A stretch of 64,000 nucleotides of DNA from Pseudopedobacter sp037968815 (GCA_037968815.1 JBBKWF010000020.1:1-64000); one strand, 5' to 3'. Positions 33,561 through 42,932 are shown, numbered from the stretch's first letter. The notes: generated by a model from the letters alone, not told the origin. A program made the numbers and translations.

Positions 33561-36164
33561 ATGAGTATCACGGCACAACAAATTCGTCAGCAGTTTTTAG
33601 ATTTTTTTGAGAGTAAAGGTCACCAGGTTGTTGCTTCAGCACCAATAGTAGTTAAAAATGACCCTACTTTAATGTTCACCAATGCAGGGATGAACCAGTT
33701 TAAGGATTTGTTTTTGGGCGAAGCGGCCATCAAATACTCACGAATTACAGATACACAGCGTTGTTTACGTGTTTCTGGTAAGCATAACGACTTGGAAGAA
33801 GTGGGGATTGATACTTACCACCATACCATGTTTGAGATGCTGGGTAACTGGAGCTTTGGCGATTACTTTAAAAAAGAAGCAATTGCTTGGAGCTGGGAAC
33901 TGTTAACTGAAGTTTACGGATTGCCAAAAGACAGATTATACGTAAGTATTTTTGAAGGCGATGAAAGCGAAGGTTTACCTAAAGACCAGGAAGCTTATGA
34001 TTTTTGGAAAGAACTGGTAGATGAAGACAAGATAATTTTAGGGAATAAAAAAGATAATTTCTGGGAAATGGGTGAAACTGGTCCATGCGGACCATGTTCA
34101 GAAATTCATTTTGATAGCCGTAGCGATGAAGACCGAGCAAAGGTTGACGGAGCCACTTTGGTAAATGCCGATGACCCTTTGGTAATTGAAATCTGGAATA
34201 ACGTTTTTATGCAGTTTAATCGCTTAAAAGACGGGAGCCTTAAAACCTTGCCTGCACAACACGTAGATACAGGAATGGGTTTTGAGCGTTTAGTCCGCGT
34301 AATACAGGATAAAAAATCTAATTACGATACAGATGTTTTTCAACCGATGATTCAGTTTATCGCAGAAAAATCTGGCATTAAATACGGTGCAGAAGAGAAA
34401 ACAGACATTGCCATGCGGGTAATGGCAGATCATATAAGAGCGATTTCTTTTGCAATTGCAGACGGTCAATTGCCTTCTAATAATAAAGCCGGTTATGTGA
34501 TCCGTAGGATTTTAAGAAGGGCGGTGCGTTATTCTTACCAATATTTAGGTTTAAAGGAACCGTTTTTGAATCAGTTGGTCCCTTTATTAGCAGATCAATT
34601 TAAAGGTGTATTCGATGAACTATACTCGCAAAAAGATTTCGTACAGAAAGTGGTTTTGGAAGAGGAGAATGGTTTTTTGAGGACTTTGGAAAACGGAATC
34701 AACCGTTTTGAAAAAATGGACGAGATTAGTGGGGAGAAAGCTTTTGAGTTGTACGACACTTTTGGTTTCCCAATAGATTTGACTGAGCTAATGGCCCGTG
34801 AAAAGGGTCTTTCTGTAGATATGAAAGGTTTTGAAACCGAGCTTGAAAAACAGAAAGCCCGTTCAAGAGCAGCAACAGCTGTAGATACACAAGACTGGGT
34901 AATCATTAGTGAAGGTGACGAAACGGAATTTGTAGGTTATGATGATTTAGAAGTTCATGCTCAAATTTTAAAATACCGCAAGGTTACTGCAAAAGGAAAA
35001 GAGCAATTTCAATTGGTATTAGATCGTACGCCTTTCTACGCAGAAAGTGGCGGACAAGTCGGTGATACAGGTTTGTTGATAGGAGAGGGTGAAGAAGTGG
35101 TTATTACCGATACCAAAAAAGAGAACGGTTTATTCATTCACTTTGTGGATGAACTGCCTAATCAATTAGATTCAACTTTCTTAGCTCGTGTAGATTCTCA
35201 AAAAAGAATCCTCACAGAAAACAACCACTCGGCAACACACCTTTTACATGCTGCTTTAAAAATGGTTTTGGGTGATCATGTCAACCAAAAAGGTTCATTA
35301 GTAAATGAAAACGTTTTACGTTTCGATTTCTCGCATTTTTCTAAAGTAACAGATGAAGAAATCAGAAAGATTGAAAGCATCGTAAACGAAAAAATCAGAG
35401 CAAACATCGCCCTGAGAGAAGAAAGAAACGTGGCTTATCAGCAAGCTTTGGATAGTGGAGTAACCGCTTTATTCGGAGAAAAATATGGTGATTTTGTGCG
35501 GGTGATTACCTTTGGAGAAGGATACTCTAAAGAACTTTGCGGAGGAACCCATGTTCCTGCAACCGGACAAATCGGTTATTTCAAAATTACTGCTGAAAGT
35601 GCAGTAGCGGCTGGAGTTCGTAGAATTGAAGCCATCACAGCAACCAAAGCAGAAGCCTTTATTCATGAGCAAGACGAGCTATTAAAAGCTTTAAGAGCGC
35701 TGTTGAAAAACCCTCAGGATTTAGCCAAATCAGTAGAGGCATTGGTAGAAGAAAACAACAAGCTTAAAAAAGAAGTGGAAAAAGCAGTTTTAGCCAAAGC
35801 TTCTGGTTTAAAAGACGAATTAAAAGCAAAAGTTGAAAATATAAACGGAATCAATTTTATCGCTCAAAAAGTAGCACTTCCAAACGCCGAGGCCATCAAG
35901 AACCTAGCTTACCAGCTAAAAGATGTGGTCGAAAACATGTACTTGGTCTTAGCTGCAGAAATTGACGGTAAACCTTTGTTAACGGTAATGATTTCCGAAA
36001 ACTTAATTAAAGAAAAAGGAATGAACGCTGGAAACATTGTTAGAGATTTAGCAAAAGAAATTCAAGGTGGCGGTGGCGGTCAGCCATTTTTCGCTACTGC
36101 TGGCGGGAAGAATGTTGCAGGATTAGAGAATGCTTTAGCTAAGGCTAAGGATTTTGTAAAGTAG
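33561..36164 (+). CDS. alaS: Alanyl-tRNA synthetase
   Basis: An 867-residue class II synthetase. The catalytic core opens with 'FTNAGMNQFKDLFLG' and 'RCLRVSGKHNDLEEVG'. The middle has the 'AMRVMADHIRAISFAI' and 'GYVIRRILRRAVRY' blocks. The editing domain holds 'NHSATHLLHAAL' (HxxxH) and 'CGGTHVPATGQIG', together the zinc site that clears Ser-tRNA(Ala). The C-Ala/DHHA1 domain ends 'GGGGGQPFFATAGGKN'. Length and order are normal. A single-gene unit with a terminator 67 bp on. Confidence 0.98.
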   Translation: MSITAQQIRQQFLDFFESKGHQVVASAPIVVKNDPTLMFTNAGMNQFKDLFLGEAAIKYSRITDTQRCLRVSGKHNDLEEVGIDTYHHTMFEMLGNWSFGDYFKKEAIAWSWELLTEVYGLPKDRLYVSIFEGDESEGLPKDQEAYDFWKELVDEDKIILGNKKDNFWEMGETGPCGPCSEIHFDSRSDEDRAKVDGATLVNADDPLVIEIWNNVFMQFNRLKDGSLKTLPAQHVDTGMGFERLVRVIQDKKSNYDTDVFQPMIQFIAEKSGIKYGAEEKTDIAMRVMADHIRAISFAIADGQLPSNNKAGYVIRRILRRAVRYSYQYLGLKEPFLNQLVPLLADQFKGVFDELYSQKDFVQKVVLEEENGFLRTLENGINRFEKMDEISGEKAFELYDTFGFPIDLTELMAREKGLSVDMKGFETELEKQKARSRAATAVDTQDWVIISEGDETEFVGYDDLEVHAQILKYRKVTAKGKEQFQLVLDRTPFYAESGGQVGDTGLLIGEGEEVVITDTKKENGLFIHFVDELPNQLDSTFLARVDSQKRILTENNHSATHLLHAALKMVLGDHVNQKGSLVNENVLRFDFSHFSKVTDEEIRKIESIVNEKIRANIALREERNVAYQQALDSGVTALFGEKYGDFVRVITFGEGYSKELCGGTHVPATGQIGYFKITAESAVAAGVRRIEAITATKAEAFIHEQDELLKALRALLKNPQDLAKSVEALVEENNKLKKEVEKAVLAKASGLKDELKAKVENINGINFIAQKVALPNAEAIKNLAYQLKDVVENMYLVLAAEIDGKPLLTVMISENLIKEKGMNAGNIVRDLAKEIQGGGGGQPFFATAGGKNVAGLENALAKAKDFVK

Positions 36165-36230
36165 GATTGTGTCCAAAAGGATTTCTGAAATAATGATTTC
36201 TTTGTAAGAAATCAACTATCTACATTTAAA

Positions 36231-36261
36231 AAAGCCTTGAGGATTCAATCCCCAAGGCTTT
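36231..36261. terminator. Hairpin terminator between alaS and katG
   Basis: The stem aaagccttg with caaggcttt, extended by gga/tcc after one mismatch, closes a short loop. It is flanked by A before and T-A after and lies 23 bp from the katG stop, serving both convergent genes. Confidence 0.85.
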
Positions 36262-36284
36262 AAATTTATAAAAGAACTGTTTTA

Positions 36285-38555
36285 TTAAACATCAAAACGA
36301 TCTAAGTTCATTACTTTGTGCCAAGCGGCTACAAAGTCTTTAGCGAACTTCTCTTTGGCATCATTACCAGCATAAACTTCTGCAATTGCTCTTAATTCGG
36401 CGTTAGAACCAAATACTAGGTCGGCCCGTGAGACTGTCCATTTTGTTTCGCCAGTTTTGCGGTCTGTGCCTTCGTAAACCTCTCTATCTTGGTCTTTTGC
36501 TTTCCACGCAGTGCCCATATCCAGTAAATTCACAAAGAAATCATTTGATAACTGACCAGGACTGTTTGTTAATACACCCAAGTTAGAACCATCATAATTG
36601 GCGCCTAAAGAACGTAAGCCGGCTACCAATACCGCCATTTCCGGAGCAGAAAGAGTTAATAGCTGCGCTTTGTCAATCAACAATTCTTCTGTAGAAGATC
36701 CCGAACGTTTTTGTTTGTAGTTACGGAAACCATCTGCAATAGGCTCTAAATAAGTAAAAGACTCCACATCGGTTTCTTCTTGTAAAGCGTCTGTACGGCC
36801 AGCAGTAAACGGAACACTAAGCGCTAAACCGCTATCTTTAATAGATTTTTCAATTGCTGCAACACCGCCAAGTACAATTAAATCGGCAATAGAAATCTGT
36901 TTACCTCCAGACTGGCTGTCGTTAAATTGTTTTTGGATCCCTTCTAAAGCATTTAAAACTTTGTCTAGCTGGGCAGGATTGTTTGCTTGCCAATATCTTT
37001 GGGGAGATAAGCGGATGCGGGCTCCGTTGGCACCGCCACGTTTATCACCCCCACGGAAAGTTGAAGCAGAAGCCCAAGCAGTTGCTACCAATTGAGAAAC
37101 TGATAGCCCAGTTGCTAAAATGCTGTTTTTTAAATTGGCGATATCATTATCATCAATTTTAGGGTACTCAGCTTTAGGAACAGGATCTTGCCAAGTGAGT
37201 ACTTCTGCCGGTACTTCAGGTCCCAAGTATCTATCACGTGGCCCCATATCTCGGTGGGTTAGTTTAAACCAGGCTCTAGCAAAAGCATCATTAAATTCCT
37301 CTGGGTTTTCTAAAAATCTTCTAGATATTTTCTCATATACCGGATCAAACCTTAAAGATAAGTCTGTGGTAAGCATAGTAGGTTTATGCTTTTTGTTCGG
37401 GTCAAAGGCATCAGGAATAATCTCTTCATCGGTTTTAGCAACCCACTGGTGGGCACCTCCAGGACTTTTGGTGAGCTCCCACTCAAACCCAAATAAGTTC
37501 TCAAAAAAGTTATTACTCCACTGCGTTGGAGTTTTAGTCCAAGTAACCTCTAAACCACTGGTAATGGTATCCGGGCCTTTTCCTGAGCCATAGCTGTTGT
37601 CCCAACCAAAACCTTGTTGTGCCAAGTCGGCAGCTTCGGGTTCTTTACCCACATGATCTGAAGAGGCCGCCCCATGTGTTTTACCTAAAGTATGTCCTCC
37701 CGCAATTAAAGCAACAGTTTCTTCATCGTTCATGGCCATACGCTCAAAAGTATCGCGGATATCTTTAGCAGCAGCGATAGGGTCGGGGTTGCCATTTGGA
37801 CCTTCAGGATTTACATATATTAAACCCATGTGTGAGGCTGCCAGTGGTTTCTCTAAATCTCTGGAATGTTTAACACCATCGGCATCTTCATCAGATACTA
37901 ATACGCCATCACCTTTTACACCTTCTTGACCGGCCGAATAACGATCTTCATTACCTAACCAAGTAGTTTCAGCACCCCAATAAACATCTTCAGAAGCTTC
38001 CCAAACATCTTCGCGACCGCCGGCAAAACCGAAAGTTTTAAAACCCATAGACTCTAGAGCGACATTACCGGTTAAAATAATTAAATCTGCCCAGGAAATT
38101 TTGTTCCCGTACTTTTGTTTGATAGGCCATAACAAACGACGAGCTTTATCTAAACTTACATTATCAGGCCAGCTATTTAAAGGAGCAAAACGTTGTTGTC
38201 CCTGTCCAGCACCTCCACGCCCATCAAACAAACGATATGTACCTGCACTGTGCCAAGCCATGCGGATAAATAATCCACCATAATGACCAAAATCGGCAGG
38301 CCACCAATCCTGTGAGTCGGTCATTAGCGCATGAAGGTCTTTTTTTAGCCCTTCATAGTCTAAGCTCTCAAACGCCTCTTTGTAGTCAAACTTCTCATCC
38401 ATCGGGTTTGATAAATTTGAGTGCTGGCGTAAAATGTTTAATTTAAGTTGTTTTGGCCACCAGTCTCTGTTTCTGGTACCACTGCCCCCAACATTACTTT
38501 TCATAGCGCCGTTGTGGAATGGGCATTTACTGATGTCATTTGCGTTTCCTTCCAT
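36285..38555 (-). CDS. katG: Catalase-peroxidase
   Basis: A 756-residue haem enzyme that breaks down hydrogen peroxide by catalase and peroxidase routes. The N-terminal domain has Arg98, Trp101 and His102 in 'IRMAWHSAGTYR', the distal active site; the Trp also belongs to the Met-Tyr-Trp crosslink. The proximal haem His lies in 'ALIAGGHTLGKTHGA'. The C-terminal half is the usual haem-free duplicate ('AWASASTFRGGDKRGGANGARIR' in part). No signal peptide; the start carries a short tail. The intergenic region upstream probably holds its regulation, but no peroxide operator can be named. Confidence 0.98.
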   Translation of the reverse strand: MEGNANDISKCPFHNGAMKSNVGGSGTRNRDWWPKQLKLNILRQHSNLSNPMDEKFDYKEAFESLDYEGLKKDLHALMTDSQDWWPADFGHYGGLFIRMAWHSAGTYRLFDGRGGAGQGQQRFAPLNSWPDNVSLDKARRLLWPIKQKYGNKISWADLIILTGNVALESMGFKTFGFAGGREDVWEASEDVYWGAETTWLGNEDRYSAGQEGVKGDGVLVSDEDADGVKHSRDLEKPLAASHMGLIYVNPEGPNGNPDPIAAAKDIRDTFERMAMNDEETVALIAGGHTLGKTHGAASSDHVGKEPEAADLAQQGFGWDNSYGSGKGPDTITSGLEVTWTKTPTQWSNNFFENLFGFEWELTKSPGGAHQWVAKTDEEIIPDAFDPNKKHKPTMLTTDLSLRFDPVYEKISRRFLENPEEFNDAFARAWFKLTHRDMGPRDRYLGPEVPAEVLTWQDPVPKAEYPKIDDNDIANLKNSILATGLSVSQLVATAWASASTFRGGDKRGGANGARIRLSPQRYWQANNPAQLDKVLNALEGIQKQFNDSQSGGKQISIADLIVLGGVAAIEKSIKDSGLALSVPFTAGRTDALQEETDVESFTYLEPIADGFRNYKQKRSGSSTEELLIDKAQLLTLSAPEMAVLVAGLRSLGANYDGSNLGVLTNSPGQLSNDFFVNLLDMGTAWKAKDQDREVYEGTDRKTGETKWTVSRADLVFGSNAELRAIAEVYAGNDAKEKFAKDFVAAWHKVMNLDRFDV

Positions 38556-38861
38556 ATCAATTTTATTTAGAAATTAGGTTTACGATCTATTTAAATAATA
38601 GAAAATGATACTTAATCTTTTTTATTAAAGATAAGATTGTTAACGTATAAAGACAAAGTGCTTTTATCTATAACATAATTGAAGAAAACTATGAGACTGT
38701 AAAGAGCTTGAGTTTCAAGAAATACAGAAATACTTTTGATGCTATTAGATTAAAGAAATATAGAGTTGGCTGTTGTGGTCAATTTTGACTATAATGAGAA
38801 AGCCAGTAAGGAAGCAACTTTCTCCATTGGGGGGCTTAGACTCTGCTACGAAATCATTTGT
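38556..38861. other. 306-bp spacer upstream of katG with decayed-looking coding stretch
   Basis: It is the katG promoter side and the downstream side of the M23-like gene. On the plus strand 38651-38788 is open for 45 codons without an ATG and reads like protein ('IIEENYETVKSLSFKKYR'). A second frame carries on from about 38766 ('DYNEKASKEATFSIGG'). This could be a frame-shifted gene remnant or chance. No promoter box was found. Confidence 0.35.
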
Positions 38862-39785
38862 TTAATTTTTAAACTGTTTCAGTTCTTTCTTGCTCATTTC
38901 TTGAGTGACAATTGCAGGGGTAGAATCAGCATGGTACTCTTGTTGAGGTTGTAAAATCGTCTCGCCTTTTTTAGTAAAGATCAATGGAGTTACAAAACCA
39001 TAATAACTAGTTCCCTTGTTTTCATCATTATTAAGAAACAGATCTGATTTAAGGTAGAAAATCATAAATGAAAGTGAATAGGTATTACGTTCGGCGCTAT
39101 ATTTAGAGTTTAAGCCTAAAACAGTTTCGGGGTAAACCACTTGCCCTTCTTTTACACTAATACTCCCTCTTTTAAATCCAGAATACCTTGCAAAAGAACC
39201 ATCAGCATGCTCAATAGTGATTTCATTGTTATCCTGTTTATAAGCGTATGATTTCAGACTGTCTAAATCATAAATATCTTTCACTAAAACTACAGTCCCT
39301 TTTCTGGCGGCGGTAACTGTACTTTCTTCTTCGGTATTAAATCTGTAACACTTCCATGTCGGAGGAGTATTCACTCCAAAAAAACTGGATTTCAAATAGC
39401 TAGATTCATACACTTTAACTTTAGTGTCTTTCTTGAAAGGTAATAGGTAAACAAAGTTGTTGTGCTCTTTGTAATTCTCCTTCCCTAAAATATAACGATA
39501 GGAATAACTATAGCCAATTCCTTTAGTTGGATTAGTAGGTTTTAAGGTAGTTACTCTCCCGTGATAGCCACTGACTGTTGCTCTCTGTGTATTGGGGGCT
39601 GTGCAGTTAGATAATTCCTTTAAATTAATTACCACAAAATAACTGCCCACACCCGGTTTAGAAAAATCAATATCCACACTATGATCAGGTTTTCTTTCCG
39701 AACTTAATTTAACGGATCCTTCTTGCGCTTTACAAAGGTTTATCGCAAGCAAAAGCAAGGAGATAGAGAGTAAGGTTTTGTTCAT
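38862..39785 (-). CDS. Exported protein with degenerate M23/LytM-like domain
   Basis: A 307-residue protein with a signal peptide (about 1-20, '...AINLCKAQE'). Residues about 150-265 resemble the M23 beta-lytic fold: 'STVTAARKGTVVLVKDIY', 'NNEITIEHADGSFARYSGF', 'ISVKEGQVVYPETVLG', 'SLSFMIFYLK'. In active M23 enzymes the strands carry HxxxD and HxH zinc ligands. Here the first motif is missing and the HxH is replaced by 'FMIFY'. So it looks like a non-catalytic LytM factor, perhaps a cell-wall regulator or binding protein. It is not linked to other wall genes. I am fairly sure of the fold and less sure of the role. Confidence 0.65.
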   Translation of the reverse strand: MNKTLLSISLLLLAINLCKAQEGSVKLSSERKPDHSVDIDFSKPGVGSYFVVINLKELSNCTAPNTQRATVSGYHGRVTTLKPTNPTKGIGYSYSYRYILGKENYKEHNNFVYLLPFKKDTKVKVYESSYLKSSFFGVNTPPTWKCYRFNTEEESTVTAARKGTVVLVKDIYDLDSLKSYAYKQDNNEITIEHADGSFARYSGFKRGSISVKEGQVVYPETVLGLNSKYSAERNTYSLSFMIFYLKSDLFLNNDENKGTSYYGFVTPLIFTKKGETILQPQQEYHADSTPAIVTQEMSKKELKQFKN

Positions 39786-40121
39786 ATGATTTGCTTTAGG
39801 TTGGTTTATACTTAATTAAATTTATAACATAATTTTCATATTATTATAATTATTCTTTGTGTAAGTATCTAAGAAAGAGTGTGGTGTGGTGATTTAGTTT
39901 TGTGGGGTTGTTTTGAGTTTTTTTTAGATTTAGCTGTCTTTTAGCTCGACAAACCATCTAAAAGAAATCTTTAAATTTAGGGTTAAAATTAATTTTTCTT
40001 AAAGATAAAAAGTGAATTTTTCCTCATATTGGAAATTTTAACTGAACCTAAAACAGCTATAAACATAGCATATTTAGAAAAACTGGTAAGATCAGAGGTT
40101 TATTTTTTAAAAGATACTTGC
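39786..40121. other. 336-bp AT-rich intergenic space
   Basis: It contains a strand-biased G/T-rich stretch at 39878-39928 and an atctttaa/ttaaagat arm pair (39967-39974 and 39999-40006). No gene with a start is supported; a 48-codon plus-strand frame near 40035-40170 lacks a start and runs into the next gene antisense. Confidence 0.5.
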
Positions 40122-41084
40122 TTAGCTCTTGAATCTAATCTCTCGATGCCACTCCAGCTTCTTCTGTGAAGGATAGAACCTTTCGTCGGATGGTAAAAAG
40201 ATCATTTGTTTCGCTAAGCTTGAGAGGCTGTAAGGGGAGTCTTTATCTTCAATTACCACATCAGAAACCAGAATTCTGTAATCTTGGTCGACACTAATTA
40301 AACCAGCGTCAAATGCTCTATGCATTGTAGGAGAAAGTGCCAAGCCGTTCCCTATGCTGTCATCCTGCGTAGTACTAAATGGGACAATATGACAAGCATC
40401 TACCAAAGTATGATTAAAAGGAGTAATTGTTCGCATACCAGTAAAACTACATTTGGAATCATAGACCATTGGGATAAACTTTTTAAAGTTTCCATTACGA
40501 ACAAATAGGTCAAACTCTAACTGTGGACTTTGAATAGTTTTGTACTTAGCTTGAGGGTCTTGTAGAATATACTGATCCAATTTTTTTAAATCGTACTTAC
40601 GTTTTTCTTCTTTCCTAATCGCTCGTTTTGTCAATGGAAAATAGCAATCTAATAAGTTTTCTTTAATTAGCTCTCGACTTATAGGGTCAGTTAGCAACTG
40701 AAACAGTTCTTTTGAAAATTGGGCATAAGCTACGTTAAGCCGTAATGTGTTTATACTGGAAATATGGAATTTGATGGGGTTTCCGTTTGAAGTTATTAAA
40801 CGCCAAAAAGAATTTCCTTTAGCTTTATCATTCTGCAAATAAAATAGCGGCTGTGTAATATCGGCCTGGTGACCTGTAGTGACTAATAAATCCCAATTCT
40901 GTTTAAAAGTTGAAGCTAATATACTATCTATGGGGATTTGGTTTTGCCATATGTATCCTTTCTCGATTAGCTCTATTAGGCTAACTAATAGTATAGGCTT
41001 ATGCGGGGCGACACCGTAATCCTTAGTAGAACCTCGTTTCACTTGGGTAAGCGCTTTTAAATAAATATTTAAGTTGGACTCCAT
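40122..41084 (-). CDS. HNH endonuclease with probable SBD-like N-terminal domain (type IV restriction-like)
   Basis: The ATG at 41084 gives 320 residues; a TTG 12 bases upstream is less likely. The C-terminal HNH nuclease (about 215-290) has 'SKCSFTGMRT', then 'DACHIVPFS', 'IGNGLALS' and 'MHRAFDAG', i.e. the His-Asn-His beta-beta-alpha metal set. The N-terminal ~90 residues have the layout of the ScoMcrA-type DNA sulfur-binding domain: 'HKPILLVSLIELIEKG', then 'QPLFYLQNDK' and 'SFWRL'. Proteins of this kind cut phosphorothioated or modified DNA. Sequence alone does not settle the modification. It stands alone with no partner genes, as type IV enzymes often do. Confidence 0.72.
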   Translation of the reverse strand: MESNLNIYLKALTQVKRGSTKDYGVAPHKPILLVSLIELIEKGYIWQNQIPIDSILASTFKQNWDLLVTTGHQADITQPLFYLQNDKAKGNSFWRLITSNGNPIKFHISSINTLRLNVAYAQFSKELFQLLTDPISRELIKENLLDCYFPLTKRAIRKEEKRKYDLKKLDQYILQDPQAKYKTIQSPQLEFDLFVRNGNFKKFIPMVYDSKCSFTGMRTITPFNHTLVDACHIVPFSTTQDDSIGNGLALSPTMHRAFDAGLISVDQDYRILVSDVVIEDKDSPYSLSSLAKQMIFLPSDERFYPSQKKLEWHREIRFKS

Positions 41085-41474
41085 CAGCTTTTTCAAAAAT
41101 GGAGATTTATTTGCACTTTATTGAAATCTAATTTATTCGTTTGTGATTTTTCGACAAAAAACACGTGTGTTGAAGTTTTAGTCAGACAGTAATTAAATCT
41201 CAACTTTTATAATGGAACATAGATTTCCATAGTTCCTTCGCTTTTATTACCCAACATTTCGCTTCGCAATTACTATGTAAGGGCGCTAACTTTTAGTGCT
41301 TGTTTTTTTAAACCCACTCTTTTTTTGTATGAACCCTGTTTAGGAAAAAGATATAGTTTTCAGGAGTTGCAGTAAAACATTAAAAAGAAGTAAATTTGCT
41401 TTTTCTAAGACTCCTTAAAATGACATCAGATTAAGGAATCATAGAGCTATTATTTAAAAAATAAATATCAAAAA
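41085..41474. other. 390-bp intergenic space with a probable promoter
   Basis: AT-rich sequence divergent between the HNH gene and the 93-residue gene. 41225-41300 has a degenerate repeat-like feel. A ttg ... taaatttg pair lies at 41367-41398. No ORF of note. Confidence 0.5.
41367..41398 (+). promoter_or_regulatory. Probable promoter of the 93-residue gene
   Basis: A ttg at 41367 and taaatttg at 41391-41398 are 21 bases apart, close to the Bacteroidota -33/-7 spacing. The leader to the ATG at 41475 would be about 70 bases. Confidence 0.5.
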
Positions 41475-41756
41475 ATGTTATCAGAATATAATATCGAAAA
41501 AGTAGGAGCAATAGATCAGATTGTTCATGATTACTTTAAAAAGAACCCAAAAGTGAATGAGGTGCAGGCAAAAGATTTGATGGAACATTTTGTTAAAGCA
41601 GGTGTATTTAAAGAAGATTACAAAGCTGGTTTACCACTGAGAGATTTTATAAAGAAAGTAGAGGGAAGTAACAGTTTAGATTTATTTAAAAAATCAGAAC
41701 TTATAAAAAATGAGGAAAGCAAGTATTGGTTTTTTGTGAGGATAGCTAAGAAATAG
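41475..41756 (+). CDS. Conserved-looking small hypothetical protein
   Basis: A 93-residue soluble protein with no signal peptide. It reads as three or four helices followed by a beta hairpin ('NEVQAKDLMEHFVKAGVF', 'LRDFIKKVEG', 'LFKKSELIKN', 'KYWFFVRIAKK'), a layout compatible with a winged helix. It is basic and rich in Lys and Glu. The start has an A-rich leader typical of this genome and a promoter-like pair is present upstream. Not recognised. A DNA- or RNA-binding role is possible but unproven. Confidence 0.65.
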   Translation: MLSEYNIEKVGAIDQIVHDYFKKNPKVNEVQAKDLMEHFVKAGVFKEDYKAGLPLRDFIKKVEGSNSLDLFKKSELIKNEESKYWFFVRIAKK

Positions 41757-41896
41757 TGTTTTCTTAATATCATTGCCACAGCGTCCTTACGCTATGTCCA
41801 ACGCTTTAAATTCGCTATAACTAATAAAAGGGGGAGGGTACAACGAAAGCGAGGAACGGTAATATGAATAGCCGGGATGGGCTTCTGTAAAATAGA

Positions 41897-41928
41897 AAGC
41901 CTGAGTTCTTTCAAAAAAACTCAGGCTT
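41897..41928 (-). terminator. Hairpin terminator of the 41950 gene
   Basis: An 11-base perfect stem, aagcctgagtt with aactcaggctt, loops over ctttcaaaaa. It lies 22 bp after the minus-strand stop. Confidence 0.8.
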
Positions 41929-41949
41929 AACAATAAATATTTCGATAAT

Positions 41950-42861
41950 CTAAAAACGGTATCCTAAAACGTAATAGTTTTCTAAGAAACTGATTTGTTG
42001 CTTTGCATTATCAATACCATTTCTGCCGGTAGTATGTATTTTGGTTAAATTAGTCCATCCTGCTTTTAAATTTCCTTGAAAATAAAGATGTTGGTTGAAG
42101 AAAAAGCGAGCACCAACTTTGGCAGAAACACCATAGCCTGCAAAGTTCCAAAAGTGGTTTGAACCAACTCCAAATAAGCGAGCATCAGTACGTGGAATTA
42201 AAAAACCAGTACCTACACCGGTTTCAATGTTGAAAGATTGCTTGTGATTTTTGGCGACCCAAACATCATCATAACGTTCAACTTCTGCACTAACATAATT
42301 GTAACCGTCGGTATGTTCATAAGTAAGCATATCTGTACCTACATTTAAATCATCGTTATTGTAAACGCCAACGTATTTTGGTGGAACTATGATAGGGTTT
42401 GCGGGATCGGATATGGTTGCACCAATATAACCATCTATTTTTACGGTCTGCGGCATTTGCGCAACATACTTCATGTGATCCCAGCCTATAGAAATGGTAT
42501 AATTGTCTTTAATATAATAACCAAAATGGAAATTAAATTGTGGGATAGTAATTTCTAACGGATTGATATAGGTTAAATCTAATTTTGTAGGGCGGTCTTT
42601 TGCAACTACATTTTTAAGTGTGAAATCGTAGTTCGGTCCTTTGAAATGGATGTCGCTTTTAGCATACCAAGAAAAATTATAGCCCCAGTGGACATAAAAC
42701 TTACCTTTATTGCTGTAATTTCGCGTGTTTTTTAAATTGAAAATACTTTTAGCCGGGCTATTAGTAGTTTCGTTCTTTTTGTTTTCTTGTGCAAAAAGGG
42801 TAGTGAATGTTGTAACCAAAAAAATGTTTAGGATACAAAAGAGAGCGAGTTTATTTGCCAT
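41950..42861 (-). CDS. Hypothetical outer-membrane beta-barrel protein
   Basis: A 303-residue exported protein with signal peptide ('LALFCILNIFLVTTFTTLFAQ'). The mature part has many aromatic-ended alternating strands ('YVHWGYNFSWYAKSDIHF', 'FNFHFGYYIKDNYTISIGW', 'FFNQHLYFQGNLKAGW') and ends 'YYVLGYRF', the terminal-aromatic signal of outer-membrane barrels. Probably a small barrel of 8-12 strands. Function unknown. It lies downstream of the aconitase gene on the same strand, separated by a terminator. Confidence 0.78.
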   Translation of the reverse strand: MANKLALFCILNIFLVTTFTTLFAQENKKNETTNSPAKSIFNLKNTRNYSNKGKFYVHWGYNFSWYAKSDIHFKGPNYDFTLKNVVAKDRPTKLDLTYINPLEITIPQFNFHFGYYIKDNYTISIGWDHMKYVAQMPQTVKIDGYIGATISDPANPIIVPPKYVGVYNNDDLNVGTDMLTYEHTDGYNYVSAEVERYDDVWVAKNHKQSFNIETGVGTGFLIPRTDARLFGVGSNHFWNFAGYGVSAKVGARFFFNQHLYFQGNLKAGWTNLTKIHTTGRNGIDNAKQQISFLENYYVLGYRF

Positions 42862-42888
42862 TAAATATGGAGAGTTGTGTATACAAAA

Positions 42889-42912
42889 AAAGCAGTCTAT
42901 TAAGACTGCTTT
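42889..42912 (-). terminator. Hairpin terminator of aconitase gene
   Basis: A ten-base perfect stem aaagcagtct/agactgcttt with a four-base loop atta, flanked by A and T. It is 20 bp after the aconitase stop. Confidence 0.88.
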
Positions 42913-42932
42913 TCTGTTTATTTAAATTTAGC

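Noticed and set aside
37120..37593. A 157-codon plus-strand open frame inside katG
   Set aside because: It is antisense to a fully supported catalase-peroxidase, has shadow-like composition and no start signals.
38766..38954. A 62-codon frame running from the katG upstream region into the M23-like gene antisense
   Set aside because: No ATG, low plausibility, and overlaps the end of a supported gene; kept only as part of the possible remnant.
40035..40170. A start-less frame with 'ILTEPKTAINIAYLEKL', at first sight like the ILTEPK motif of ClpX
   Set aside because: Only a few residues match. It has no start codon and runs into the end of the HNH gene antisense; likely chance.
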